Source of the DNA: Hemicentrotus pulcherrimus
Lineage: Eukaryota > Echinodermata > Echinoidea > Camarodonta > Strongylocentrotidae
Length of the DNA stretch: 16,572 bases
Direction of reading: 5' to 3'
NCBI GenBank assembly: GCA_003118195.1
Contig: BEXV01002989.1
Coordinates: 30,351 to 46,922 of the forward strand
Position 1 is the stretch's first letter; every line of letters starts with the position of its first letter. The notes beneath the pieces are model-generated. The model saw only the letters and a program-made list of their open reading frames with translations. It was not told the origin of the DNA and made no database searches. Shown one piece after another: positions 1 to 8,100 of this stretch. Made by a program: the position numbers and the translations under genes.

Positions 1-885
1 TACAACAACTTGTATACAAAGATTATCTGCCAGTCAAGTCTTTGCTTCTAATTTCCTTTAGATAAACATGTATCTTTCAAATAGACAACATTGACAAGAG
101 GATTATCCTTTTGTTAAAATGCAGGGCATTACTTCTCAAAACTGTCATAAGAGTTTGCTGACATCCCATTAAAACGTTCATTTTGAAACGCAAGTTTTAC
201 AGGGACATTGGCAAAGTTTTACTTATGATGGTGGACTGAGACAATTAATGCCCAGATCCAGGCAAGTAAAATGCTCAATAGCGTATGAAAGAAATGAACT
301 AAAGAACAAAAGGGTGCTCACCCCCCCCCCCTATAGCCCCCTTCTCCCCTCCTCAGTGGATCTCAAAGTGATAAAGATTCTATTATGTCTGAACATTTTA
401 TCCTTCAGCTTTTATTCTTTAAATCTAAATTTTGCTGAAGAGACATTGATGAAGTATCATGTTGAAGGTTTTTTCTTCTTCTTCATATCAGCTAGCGTTT
501 TGTAAAAAAAAAGAAACCATGAGCTATAAGCTTCAAGAATCATTGTGGTATTTCCACTTTATATATCTGTACTTGAAGTAGACAGTGATTGGCCAAATTT
601 ATATCATCTAGTTGGTGGTTTTCCTTCACATTTACTCATCTCTAATGGACAGAAAAGTATAAAAAAAGAGCTTGAAGTATCATGTGCTTTTGTTCCACTT
701 CACGTCTTGAAATCTCTAGATCATAAAGACATTAGCGGGTAGATTTTGAAGTGCCATTTTAGTGGTTTTAACATTTCTTTCAAGATGCTTTCAAATAAAA
801 CTTCACATATGTCCAGGCACTTGGGAGAAAAAGCACCAATACGTTTGAAAACCTTTTCGAGATGGGTTATTAACAAGAAGAAGTC
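1..885. other. AT-rich non-coding stretch
   Basis: No frame here looks like a gene. The two plus-strand frames of 65 to 85 codons (248-505 and 545-742) have no family resemblance I recognise, no convincing splice signals, and AT-rich, T-run-driven composition. The only compositional oddities are the C11 run at 321-331 and a short CTT-rich run near 470-484. I read it as intron or intergenic sequence. Confidence 0.6.
321..331 (+). repeat. poly-C run (C11)
   Basis: Eleven consecutive C residues sit in otherwise AT-rich DNA and are followed by a C/T-rich stretch to about 353. Such runs are length-variable and error-prone in sequencing, so the exact length is uncertain. A second C11 lies at 13568-13578. 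Confidence 0.9.
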
Positions 886-1160
886 GTAATAGAAAATGTC
901 ATTTGAGTGTTTTATGGATAAGAATAATTTGTAATAGAAAATTTCATCTGAGTGTTTTATGGATAAGAATAATTTGTAATAGAAAATTTCATTTAATTGT
1001 TTTATGGATGAAAATCAAGTTTTATAGAGGGGATGTTATCTCAGTGTTTTTTTATGTATAAAAATTTAATACAGCAGGCCATTCTCACCTTTTACGGATA
1101 AAATAAGTTTTAACAGAAAATGATATTTTGGAGTCATTGTCCTGTATAAGAAAATGTCAA
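886..1160 (+). repeat. 45-bp degenerate tandem repeat array
   Basis: Units begin at 886, 931 and 976 with a strict 45-bp period, each opening with 'gtaatagaaaat' and carrying 'gttttatggat' in the middle. Units 1 and 2 differ at two positions by hand count. Unit 3 is more diverged at its end. Decayed units continue at about 1021, 1068 and 1112, recognisable by 'tttatgtat' or 'tttacggat' and 'aacagaaaatg'. The gradient from near-identical to decayed copies suggests the left end was amplified last. The period is a multiple of three, but the units contain TAA and TAG in more than one frame and are AT-rich, so I do not read the array as coding. Confidence 0.85.
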
Positions 1161-1307
1161 TACAAAATTACTTGTCATCTAGAGCTACATACAAGGATCT
1201 GGAATCAGTAAATTAAAGGTGATGTTTTATTTTCTGCATTGCCTTTCCTATATACAAACCAGCTGTTGATATGACAGGGATATCTCATACAGCCTCCATA
1301 GCTGTAG

Positions 1308-1463
1308 AATGCAGTAGGCAATGAATTAGACACCAAACAAAAAATGGACGAGGAAAACTGTGCTTCTCATGTTCTGTCAGACGCTGGAGAATTAATCAAG
1401 AGAGAAACGTGGGACGGCCAGAGATGGCCCACATCTGGCAGCGATAATGTGATTTCAATGTGA
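1308..1463 (+). CDS. Short open frame, unrecognised (candidate exon or chance ORF)
   Basis: The frame is open from just after a TAG at 1305-1307 to a TGA at 1461-1463. An ATG at 1344 has A at -3 and G at +4 and would give 39 residues, starting MDEENCASHVLSDAGELIKR and continuing with W- and G-containing polar sequence. The local base composition is less AT-rich than the flanks. An AG at 1306-1307 could serve as a splice acceptor but has a weak pyrimidine tract. No GTRAGT donor is present. I do not recognise a domain. The same frame reopens at 1476 after two stops, which would suit a decayed coding stretch. A chance ORF of this length is quite possible. Confidence 0.15.
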   Translation, partial: NAVGNELDTKQKMDEENCASHVLSDAGELIKRETWDGQRWPTSGSDNVISM

Positions 1464-1475
1464 ATTGCCATTTAA

Positions 1476-1640
1476 TTTGTTTGTCGAATCTCAAGAGCTA
1501 GCCAAATATTTGTTCTTTATATCATGCAGCTTCTTTTCGGAGGGGCCATATCTATCGCGAACGCAGCCCGGGAAATTGACAAGAAATCGATAGGAATGTT
1601 GCAGCCAGTGTCCTGCATTATTTCCACGCTGTTTAGATAA
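1476..1640 (+). CDS. Short open frame with possible acceptor (candidate terminal exon or chance)
   Basis: The frame opens after a TAA at 1473-1475 and ends at a TAA at 1638-1640. A T-rich stretch followed by 'atcatgcag' gives a plausible acceptor (AG at 1528-1529). From there 36 codons read LLFGGAISIANAAREIDKKS and on to the stop. An in-frame ATG lies at 1524. It is in the same frame as the ORF ending at 1463, separated only by TGA and TAA stops. Minus-strand frames of 70 to 76 codons overlap it, so the whole island at about 1340-1750 is low in stops. I do not recognise a family. It could be a last exon, a decayed exon, or chance. Confidence 0.15.
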   Translation, partial: FVCRISRASQIFVLYIMQLLFGGAISIANAAREIDKKSIGMLQPVSCIISTLFR

Positions 1641-1758
1641 CACATATAAAAAGGGAATATGTCTTGTTGTTTGACCATCGATTCGAGACAGGAAGACCTC
1701 CATAGATGTTGTGATAGCACTATTTTGAGACTATTGTTTGGTGGCAAATTTGATATGA

Positions 1759-2576
1759 AAGTGTTATTAGAACACTATAGGGTGTCCAGAAAAAAGGAAG
1801 CCCAATCCAAAGACCTCCAATACCAATTCATTCCAATGCAATCCATAGATAGTTTTATATTGTCTTTTTTGTTTGTAACGAAAGCATGCCTCAATATGCT
1901 CCACATTTATTTAGGTCTTTCAGGCAACTATAGGGTAAAGTGGTAAACAATTGAAAATATTTAAACAAGTATTTGATTGGATGTTATGAAGGCACCATTC
2001 TGTGATTAGCAACTATTAGAAATATGTATTCAAAGGTGTAATTAGAACACTATTAGGTGTCAAGAAAAATGACAATCTTAAATTTGACCATCGGGACAAT
2101 TCAGGATGTTGTTATTGCTTCATGTTTTCATGGAAGTGTCTTCAGACTTGTAATGTATGTAATATGAAAAGGTGTAATTAGAAAACGTTGAGGTGTCCCA
2201 AAATGCAGATTAAAATTTTATCATCAATTAAGGACTTTTTTCAATCAATTACGAATGTTATATTAGGTCTGTAGGCAATAACAGGAAACCAAAAAAAAAA
2301 GAAGAAAAGAAAATATATCAACAAGTAAATCTTATGAAGGCACTATTCTGTCACTCGCAAGTAGTGGAAATAAGTATTAAAAGGTATCATGGGGGAAATG
2401 TCAACGTGTCCCAAAATGCAGATTATGAATTTTGCCATCAATTGAGGAAACTGTTATTAATTCAGTTAAGGGGTAATTTGCAACTGGTTGAAAAAATATT
2501 GAAAAGTTTGTCATGCAGGAAACTAGAAGGCGTCGCAAAAGGAAAAAATCCTAAATTGACAAAATTTTGTTCATGA
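1759..2576 (+). repeat. Long degenerate tandem repeat, about four irregular units
   Basis: The landmark 'gtgt(a)attaga.cac..t' followed by 'ggtgtc' recurs near 1761, 2036, 2172 and, weaker, 2384. A second landmark, 'ttatgaaggcac.attctgt', occurs near 1984 and 2332, and 'aggtct.(t)caggcaa' occurs near 1913 and 2264. The last two pairs give an offset of about 348 bp over roughly 130 bp of alignable sequence. 'cgtgtcccaaaatgcagatt'-like sequence is shared by 2192-2211 and 2405-2425. The copies differ by indels and many substitutions, so this is an old array. Plus-strand frames at 1659-1946 and 2334-2576 lie in it and are best read as accidental. Confidence 0.65.
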
Positions 2577-2685
2577 TTATTTAAATTTTATTTGAAATAT
2601 GATATTTGTTGCAGTAAAGAAACTTTTGTACATCTCAGAATGACTGTTCTTCTCAAGACAATAACATTTTGAGGAAACAGAGAAG

Positions 2686-2725
<40 letters not shown>

Positions 2726-2880
2726 TTAGGAGAAAAAAGAGGAGAGAAGGAAAGCCACATGCGAATGTAATGAATTACTAATGTCAAGTATATATGCATC
2801 ATATGGCATTTTAAACATTCATTAAACCGCAGTCAGATGTACGTGTTATTGATTTTGTTGCATTTTTGGTCTCATTATCG
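2577..2880. other. AT-rich spacer with purine microsatellite
   Basis: The stretch holds the (AG)15 tract described separately and an A/G-rich surround from about 2670 to 2755. I see no frame, RNA gene or transposon end in the remainder. Confidence 0.6.
2691..2720 (+). repeat. (AG)15 microsatellite
   Basis: Thirty bases of perfect AG dinucleotide repeat are followed by an impure A/G tail. It is one of several GA/TC tracts in the window. Confidence 0.97.
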
Positions 2881-3320
2881 GTCACTGACCATATCCGCCA
2901 TGGCTTTGAGTTAGGCATGTTTAGATCCAACATGATAACGTTTTGAAAAAAATACTTGGTTGCCTTTCACTGACCATTTCTGTCATGGCTTTGGGTTAGG
3001 CATGTTTAGATCCAACATAGATAACGTTTTGAAAAAATACCTGGTTGCTTTTTGCTGACCATCTCTGCTATGGGGTGAGGCTAGGCATGTTTATATCTAA
3101 CATGATAACGTTTTGAAAAAATACTTGGTTGCCTTTCACTGACCATTTCTGTCATGGCTTTGGGTTAGGCATGTTTAGATCCAACATTGATAACTTTTTG
3201 AAAAAATACTTGGTGGCATTTCACTGACCATCTCTGCTATGGGCTGATACTAGGCATGTTCAGATTGGACATATTAACATGACATACAACAAAATGTTTT
3301 GATCAAGTTGTGATATAAGT
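2881..3320 (+). repeat. 85-bp tandem repeat, five copies, with dimer structure
   Basis: The landmark 'ctgacc' recurs at 2885, 2970, 3055, 3139 and 3224, giving periods of 85, 85, 84 and 85. Each unit runs through 'ggcatgtt', 'atc(c)aacat', 'ataac.ttttgaaaaaatac' and 'ggttgcc/ctttc'. Copies 2 and 4 are much closer to each other than to copy 3: positions 2952-3018 and 3121-3187 match over 67 bases without a mismatch. That is the pattern of a duplicated two-unit block (higher-order repeat of about 169 bp). Copy 5 decays toward 3320. No frame stays open through the units. Confidence 0.9.
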
Positions 3321-3364
3321 TTTTTAAAGTATAGCATTCTAAATTTGTCTTGCCTTAGTTAATC

Positions 3365-3470
3365 AGTAATTAACCATGTATCTAATGAGCTGTTACTTAG
3401 TATATTAAGATCAGACATATTACCATTTTGCACAATGATTTAAGACAGTTGTGATGTAGATAAGAGGAAA
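3365..3470 (+). repeat. Decayed sixth copy of the 85-bp repeat family
   Basis: The order of landmarks in copy 5 reappears here in changed form: 'taaccatgtatct', 'tgagctg.tact.ag', 'agat..gacatatta' and 'agttgtgat'. The offset from copy 5 is about 146 bp. The match includes sequence to the right of the strict 85-bp unit, so the ancestral repeat may have been longer than the amplified unit. Confidence 0.45.
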
Positions 3471-3490
3471 AATACAGTAGTCTAGTAATA

Positions 3491-3770
3491 TCATTGAGTT
3501 GGCGACCGATGTAATAGAAAGAGAAATAGGAACACAAGTTTATAGACAGTGGGCCATGATGCAAATTTATTCTTGTGGTATTTTCCCTGGGTCCAGAGGT
3601 TTACTGCATCTCTCTTTAATGTTGAGGAATCCCTGCCCTTAATGTCCTCCATGATGGAATATAAGGCCCATTTACACAGCCCCAAAAACCATTTTGAAAA
3701 ACCATCATTCTTGGCCTGGACTGCAAAGAAACCGTCTGTGTTTGCTCATTTCGTTTCTTTTTAGAAGTGC
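3491..3770. other. Less AT-rich stretch with overlapping weak frames
   Basis: A plus frame (3549-3764, opening at a GTG) and a minus frame (3491-3685, containing an internal ATG with the sequence MEDIKGRDSSTLKRD) overlap each other. Neither has a recognisable domain. The plus strand ends in a pyrimidine run and AG (3763-3764) that resembles a splice acceptor. Wording such as 'gtggtattttccctgggtcc' gives me the impression of a dispersed repeat, but I cannot name the family. I do not call a gene here. Confidence 0.3.
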
Positions 3771-3941
3771 ATATGCGCAACTAGTAACGCTGCCGTCCGT
3801 CCATCAGTGCGTGAGTGCGTCCATTCGTAAATAATTTGGTTTCCAATCAATAACTTTGGTAATGTTTGACGGATTTTAATGAGATTTGATATGAAGATAC
3901 ATTATATCAAAATACTTGCTAATTTGGATTTTGGGATATGT

Positions 3942-3961
3942 AGGTCAAAGGTCAAAGGTCA
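3942..3961 (+). promoter_or_regulatory. Triple AGGTCA half-sites with 1-bp spacers (DR1-type)
   Basis: The sequence reads AGGTCA-A-AGGTCA-A-AGGTCA. Two overlapping direct repeats with one spacer base (DR1) match the known consensus bound by nuclear receptors of the RXR, HNF4 and COUP-TF types. The related copy at 4107-4126 has the middle half-site changed to AGGTAA. The motif is part of a repeated element, so a regulatory role is inference only. Confidence 0.3.
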
Positions 3962-4106
3962 TAGCTCATTAAATATGCGAAAAAATACACATCTGGTTTC
4001 CGATTGATAACTTTAGTAATGTTTGACGGACTTTGATGAAATTGGATATGAAAGTTCATAGTATCAAAATACATATGAACAGCCAAAAGTCAATATCTGA
4101 GTATGT

Positions 4107-4126
4107 AGGTCAAAGGTAAAAGGTCA
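4107..4126 (+). promoter_or_regulatory. Second AGGTCA triplet with damaged middle half-site
   Basis: AGGTCA-A-AGGTAA-A-AGGTCA sits at the equivalent place of the second 157-bp repeat copy. The C-to-A change in the middle half-site breaks both DR1 pairs, leaving outer half-sites spaced eight bases apart. Confidence 0.2.
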
Positions 4127-4150
4127 TAGATCATTAAATATGAAAAAACA

Positions 4151-4452
4151 CATAATTATGTATGTGAAAATGTGGTTAACTTCCTTGCCTAGTAATATAA
4201 TAGTATAGTCCAATGGAGGTACTTGTTCTTACGTATACAGGCTAATTGTACCCTGCGAGGGGATGCTACGCTTTGCGCTGACTTGTTTATTTTGCTTTTC
4301 TGTCTTGTCTACCATTACAAGTATGAAAGTATGCAGTATATACTGTATTAAACTAATCTTTCCATGAGATTGTGAAAGAAACATCCTTGTACAGGTTCTA
4401 TGATCCTTTGGTGAAATACACATCGATAAGCTTTTATAATTTTTTCTTTCAG
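4151..4452. other. AT-rich stretch, nothing supported
   Basis: A 64-codon minus-strand frame (4229-4423) starts at a true ATG but has no recognisable features. The right edge (4440-4450) is the pyrimidine tract of the candidate acceptor at 4451-4452. Confidence 0.5.
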
Positions 4453-4562
4453 TTATGATATTTTCTTCATACTATCATGGTATTGGAACCCCCAGAGTCC
4501 GTCCATGTGTAACTGATAATTCCAATCTTGCTGTCACTTTTCATCCAGACACGCTAGTTCAG
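4453..4562 (+). CDS. Candidate 110-bp internal exon, unrecognised protein
   Basis: An eleven-base pyrimidine run (4440-4450) leads into AG at 4451-4452, a strong acceptor. The stretch ends CAG before GTATGA at 4563, a reasonable donor. One of the three frames is open throughout: two bases of a split codon, then 36 codons starting MIFSSYYHGIGTPRVRPCVT, through TDNSNLAVTFHPDTLVQ, ending in phase 0. The other two frames have early or double stops. By hand count GC is about 50% at first, 44% at second and 28% at third codon positions, so first and second positions are above the AT-rich background. The length is normal for an animal internal exon. I do not recognise the protein. No partner exon with matching phase was identified in the window, and a chance splice-site pair remains possible. 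Confidence 0.35.
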
Positions 4563-6079
4563 GTATGATCATGCTCGACAATGTTGCCACATTGGAACAT
4601 GAATCCTTGCAGATGAAACCCAAATAAATTGTTTGCTAGAATAGGTATGGAAGGATGAGCTTCAGGTGATGCAGAATATTGTTTTACCTTTGATCAATGA
4701 TTTCTTCCTTGTATTCCCAAGGTATCTGAGCCTCCAGGAATCACATAAATCCAACTTGGCAATCACATATATACCACTCAGGGCAGTCAATACATGTGTA
4801 AATGTGCGCTATAAGAAATAGCTGAAATACAAATCTTTGGGGGAAGTTGTCTCTGAAAGAACTTGTAAAGGATCTTTATGGAAATTTGAGTTTGCTGTTA
4901 GGGATTTCCATCCCGTGATTGGAAATAAGATAAACTAAAGAAAAGAAAAGGAATTAAAAAGTAGGAAGCTCAAAAGTGGGAGAAATGGATTTGATTATTT
5001 GACGGAATACTTCATACCTTATAAATTTTCTACAGTGAAGTATTAAAGGGATCTGGTAACTTTGTCTCAGAGCCTTAAACAAAATTCTGGATTTAGCTCA
5101 TGCTGCAATAATAATTATAACCCCTTAGGACATTCAGGAATCCCATGGCTTTTACAAGCTGATCGCCTGTCTGATTATCAAGATATTCATGATTGAAAAT
5201 CCCAAATTCATTTTGCATTTTCCTAATGGTTTTCCTAACACTACAGCCTATTGGGGAAAATGAGTATGGACAAACTGGTCACTCAAAGACTTTTACTTTT
5301 TTGAGGCGCTTCATGATCATTTTGAAGCGCAATTTTTTAGGGTTTCAATATTTCATCATATCACAGACATATCACATAAGATGTAGGGCCATGCATCTCA
5401 GATTTAAAATTATCAAACGATGCCTTTAAATGGGTCAGGCATTTTGAGATTGTTTTGAAGAACATTTTCAGACAATCGTAGTCCTAAAGGGTTTATCATA
5501 CAAATAGGTGATTATCGAAGTAAACGTGACAATGACTGCAATTACTAAAGATGCTTGTAACACTGAAACGGCTCTTCAGCTTCAAGCGCGTTATCAGTTC
5601 TGAAATTAGCATAAGGTTACTGTCTGAGGTTATTCCTTTGGGTGATGGTAATTAGATTTGCAGATTGAGTTAGGTGTTTGTTTCATTCTCGAAGGGATGA
5701 TAAAAATAAACCATTTTACTACTAGATATCTCCGTCTGATATTTTCATAAGTGGCTAATTATTCAATGCCAAGCTTTCATTTTAAACCATAAGGAATTGT
5801 GAAAATGAAGAGCAATATGACAAGAATTTTAATCATTTCAGCACAGGAGATATGGACACGAAAGTCATGTGTGCATTGTTTTCTTGGCTTCAACACAAAA
5901 TCAGCTTTATTGACTGCAATCAAGATAACAAAGGATGAAGGACACTGAGTAAAACTTCTCACAAAATTTAAAAATGTCATCATGTTGTGTCATTGGTATG
6001 GTATTTTATCAAGTGTAGAAATTAAAGTAATAATACAAGCAATAGTAATGACCATAAGACTGTTAATACGGAGGTTCTC
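4563..6079. other. AT-rich non-coding stretch
   Basis: No transposon end, RNA gene or convincing exon was found. A plus frame at 5193-5429 and a minus frame at 5777-5983 (starting ATGATG, with two hydrophobic runs) have no recognisable domain. A 20-bp segment at 5893-5912 ('acacaaaatcagctttattg') recurs with one mismatch at 6560-6579, so part of the minus frame lies in repeated sequence. Confidence 0.5.
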
Positions 6080-6405
6080 CACAATGTCTTATATGAAAGT
6101 ATCCTCTTGTGCGGCTATCATAGACATTCTTTGGACTATAAATAGAACGCCATAATTTTATCTTGTGCGATCAGTCTTGTAAGTTGTTAGTTCTGAAATA
6201 TAGACATCTCCTGGGCTAACAAGATACCTTTTTAGACTATAAACAGAAATCTGTGATTCTATCTTGTGCGATCAGTCTTGTAAGTTGTTAGTTCTGAAAT
6301 AGACATCTCCTGGACTAATGAGATACGTACATCTGGGACCATGAACAGAAATCTGTGATTTTATCTTGTGCGATCTGTCTTGTCAGTTGTTAGCTCTGTA
6401 ACTCA
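6080..6405 (+). repeat. 101-bp tandem repeat, three copies
   Basis: 'tcttgtgcgatc' recurs at 6161, 6262 and 6364. Each copy continues 'tcttgt.agttgttag.tctg' and 'agacatctcctgg' and is preceded by 'ct(g)tgattttat'. Copies 1 and 2 are nearly identical over the roughly 40 bp from 'atcttgtg' to 'ttctgaaat'. Copy 3 is more diverged. Each of the first two copies contains GTAAGT, and the left flank has TATAAATA near 6138, but I see no gene using them. A detached relative lies at 6889-7014. Confidence 0.9.
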
Positions 6406-6888
6406 AGTTCTATCGAGGGCTAAAAGTAAAGTAAAAATCCAAGCTTTAGAAAATATAGGAATGTAAGTTCAGAGGTTAAAATCATAGTGTCTTATATCGA
6501 TGTATTCTTTTGTGAGATAATAAGCACCACAAAAGCAGACATAAGCGGCATCTTCTGATACACAAAATCAACTTTATTGCTTGTGAGCTTTGGTGATTTT
6601 CATTATTTATATTTCCGTGTATAGATACATTTTTATTCTGTTCAGGACCAAGATGTAAAACAGATTTTGTTTTGACAATGTAGATCTGATTCTTGTTATC
6701 CTGATTAAATATATTCCACTAAAAATATATAATAAATTTATTCCAAGTGGTGCCTTGGTGAATCGATACAAACATTCAGACACTGCCTGCAGACAGAAAT
6801 CTTGTGTCTTCTATTGTTCATGATCATTTTCTTATAGCCGGGTAATGTTCCATCCACACGTGGCTTCAACCAGCCAGCTATATCATGT
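6406..6888. other. AT-rich spacer between repeat copies
   Basis: Contains weak echoes of sequence left of the 101-bp array: 'gtgtcttatat' and 'tcttttgtg.g' near 6488-6515 resemble 6084-6112, and 6560-6579 resembles 5893-5912. No gene is supported. Confidence 0.45.
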
Positions 6889-7014
6889 ACGGCTATCTCA
6901 GACATCTCCTGGACTTACTAACAAGATACCTTCTCAGACTATCCAACGGAAATCCATGATTTTATCTGGTGAGATTGAGATCCGTCTCGTATGTTGTTAT
7001 TTCTGTAACATGAG
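6889..7014 (+). repeat. Detached fourth copy of the 101-bp repeat
   Basis: 'acggctatctcagacatctc', 'ctaacaagatacctt.tcaga', 'cggaaatccatgattttatct' and 'gttgtta.ttctg' follow in the same order as in the array at 6110-6405. It is diverged and lies about 600 bp from copy 3. Confidence 0.7.
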
Positions 7015-7289
7015 GTGCCTTACGCTTTGGCAGGCATGGTTTTGATGGCAAAGAACTATAGTAGTGTATAGGAGTAGAATGATAGGAGTGAATAATGAAT
7101 ATATGCTTTAAAAACGGTAGAGAGTATATTCAGATCACTGAAAGATGAAGCTTGACTCTTAAAGATTGGGGAATGGGTTTGTAGACCGATATAAAGAATA
7201 TTAGCAGACAATAATATATGTAAAATAGGATCAAAGGATATTGTGGTCAAACAAGAAATAGTTTATAGAGAGAGAAAGAGATATAGGTA

Positions 7290-7290
<1 letters not shown>

Positions 7291-7324
<34 letters not shown>

Positions 7325-7465
7325 GACAGAGACAGAGAGACAGAGACAGAGGGAGAATAGAGAGATAGAGAAAGAAGGAGAGAGAAATAATGAAAATTAG
7401 ATATAGCTAGATAAATGTCGTTAAAGAGAGAGAGAGAGAGGGAGGGAGAGAGAGAGAGAGAGGGA
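7291..7465 (+). repeat. Compound (GA)n / (GACAGA)n purine tract
   Basis: Perfect GA repeat at 7291-7316 passes into GACAGA units to about 7350, then impure A/G sequence. A second GA block lies at about 7424-7462 with GGGA interruptions. A-rich, purine-dominated sequence extends from about 7262. Confidence 0.95.
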
Positions 7466-7725
7466 TAAGAAAGAAAAGCATGTATAATATCAGTTCATCC
7501 AGAGCCAAAGGGGTTAATTAGATTCCATGCCCTTCAAATTACAAACATGATATGTTTCGTGACAGATAATATATATCAAAGCAGAGAAAAGGCAAGCAGA
7601 AAGTGAGAGCTAGGTTTCCCTTTCTGATTTAATCAGAGATATATTGTTTTATTTGCAAGCAGAGAGCTTTTTCCATTTAAATGTGCATTAAGGGAGAGAA
7701 AGTTGCTGCAAAACTGTAATTGATC
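7466..7725. other. AT-rich spacer
   Basis: Nothing coding is supported. On the minus strand an AATAAA (plus positions 7648-7653) lies about 73 bases beyond the stop of the minus frame ending at 7726. This suits a 3' end but is common by chance in AT-rich DNA. Confidence 0.4.
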
Positions 7726-7905
7726 TCAGCGATCACATCCACGTTTTGTGGCAAATTGGAGGATAATGTACCGGGAAGAGATGCGCTCCTTTGAGATGAG
7801 AAAGATAGAGGATGAGAATGAATGATGCAGTCCGTTGTCAAGGACGAGGATGATGATGATGACCATGACGCTTAATGCCTCTTTGCCCTTGGCTTCGATG
7901 ACCTT
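7726..7905 (-). CDS. Candidate terminal exon, unrecognised; coding-like periodicity
   Basis: The minus frame is open from about 7941 down to a TGA at 7726-7728. There is no good ATG at its upstream end, so it would have to be entered by splicing. A candidate acceptor AG (plus positions 7906-7907) precedes KKVIEAKGKEALSVM. This is followed by a V/I/L-rich run encoded by ATC codons, then a serine- and basic-residue-containing tail ending in RGCDR. Hand count over 62 codons gives GC of about 45%, 34% and 61% at positions 1, 2 and 3. That is the order typical of animal coding DNA, in a window that is otherwise much poorer in GC. The plus frame sharing the same wobble positions is broken by a TGA at 7823. 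I recognise no family. The hydrophobic run could be an artefact of a GAT microsatellite (7846-7859). Confidence 0.3.
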   Translation of the reverse strand, partial: KVIEAKGKEALSVMVIIIILVLDNGLHHSFSSSIFLISKERISSRYIILQFATKRGCDR

Positions 7906-7979
7906 CTTAGCGATCAACGTGAGTAGATAGATTCGGGGCAATATTCACTCGTGTTTTGAGCCCGTGTTTTGTCTTGTAG

Positions 7980-8100
7980 ATTATCTGGGATTGATTATGC
8001 CAAGACTTCATCAGCCAAGTGTGCCTGTAGGTTCTTAAAAGCACCAAATTCAATATCCATTTCATTTCCTAAGAGCCAGAAAGACTCTAACTCTCTGTAA
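7980..8100 (+). CDS. Candidate terminal exon on plus strand, weak
   Basis: 'gtgttttgtcttgtag' gives a fair acceptor with AG at 7978-7979. One frame then runs 39 codons, starting LSGIDYAKTSSAKCACRFLK, to a TAA at 8098-8100. No matching upstream exon in the right phase was found: the GTGAGT at 7918 is only about 62 bp upstream, and the frame before it does not join. It conflicts in strand with the candidate at 7726-7905, so at most one is likely real. Confidence 0.15.

Larger units (their letters stand above)
3838..4150 (+). repeat. 157-bp tandem duplication of a dispersed repeat
   Basis: 'ggtttcc.at..ataacttt' occurs at 3838 and again at 3995, a 157-bp period. Both copies continue with 'gtaatgtttgacgga.ttt', 'gatatgaa', 'tatcaaaatac', an AGGTCA-rich segment, and 'tca.t..tcattaaatatg'. 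The left flank at 3790-3830 has 'tccgtccgtcc'-type wording, which in my recollection often precedes this kind of repeat in marine invertebrate genomes. The copies are well alignable but clearly diverged. There is no open frame across both copies. Confidence 0.8.

Noticed and set aside
1089..1141. Possible 53-bp minus-strand exon with fair acceptor and an AAAAG/GTGAGA donor and an open frame
   Set aside because: It lies entirely inside decayed units of the 45-bp tandem array and is very short, so the splice-like signals are most likely coincidental.
2881..3320. CRISPR-like regular repetition
   Set aside because: The units are contiguous 85-bp tandem copies without unique spacers, and the context is eukaryotic.
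3765..3810. Possible 46-bp plus exon between a T-rich acceptor (AG at 3763-3764) and GTGAGT at 3811
   Set aside because: Very short, opens in two frames without any recognisable product, and sits at the edge of what looks like a dispersed 'tccgtccgtcc' repeat.
4229..4423. 64-codon minus frame with a true ATG
   Set aside because: Length is within chance expectation, and no motif, family or regulatory context supports it.
5777..5983. 68-codon minus frame starting ATGATG with two hydrophobic stretches
   Set aside because: No domain, signal or splice evidence, and part of it (5893-5912) recurs at 6560-6579 as repeat sequence.
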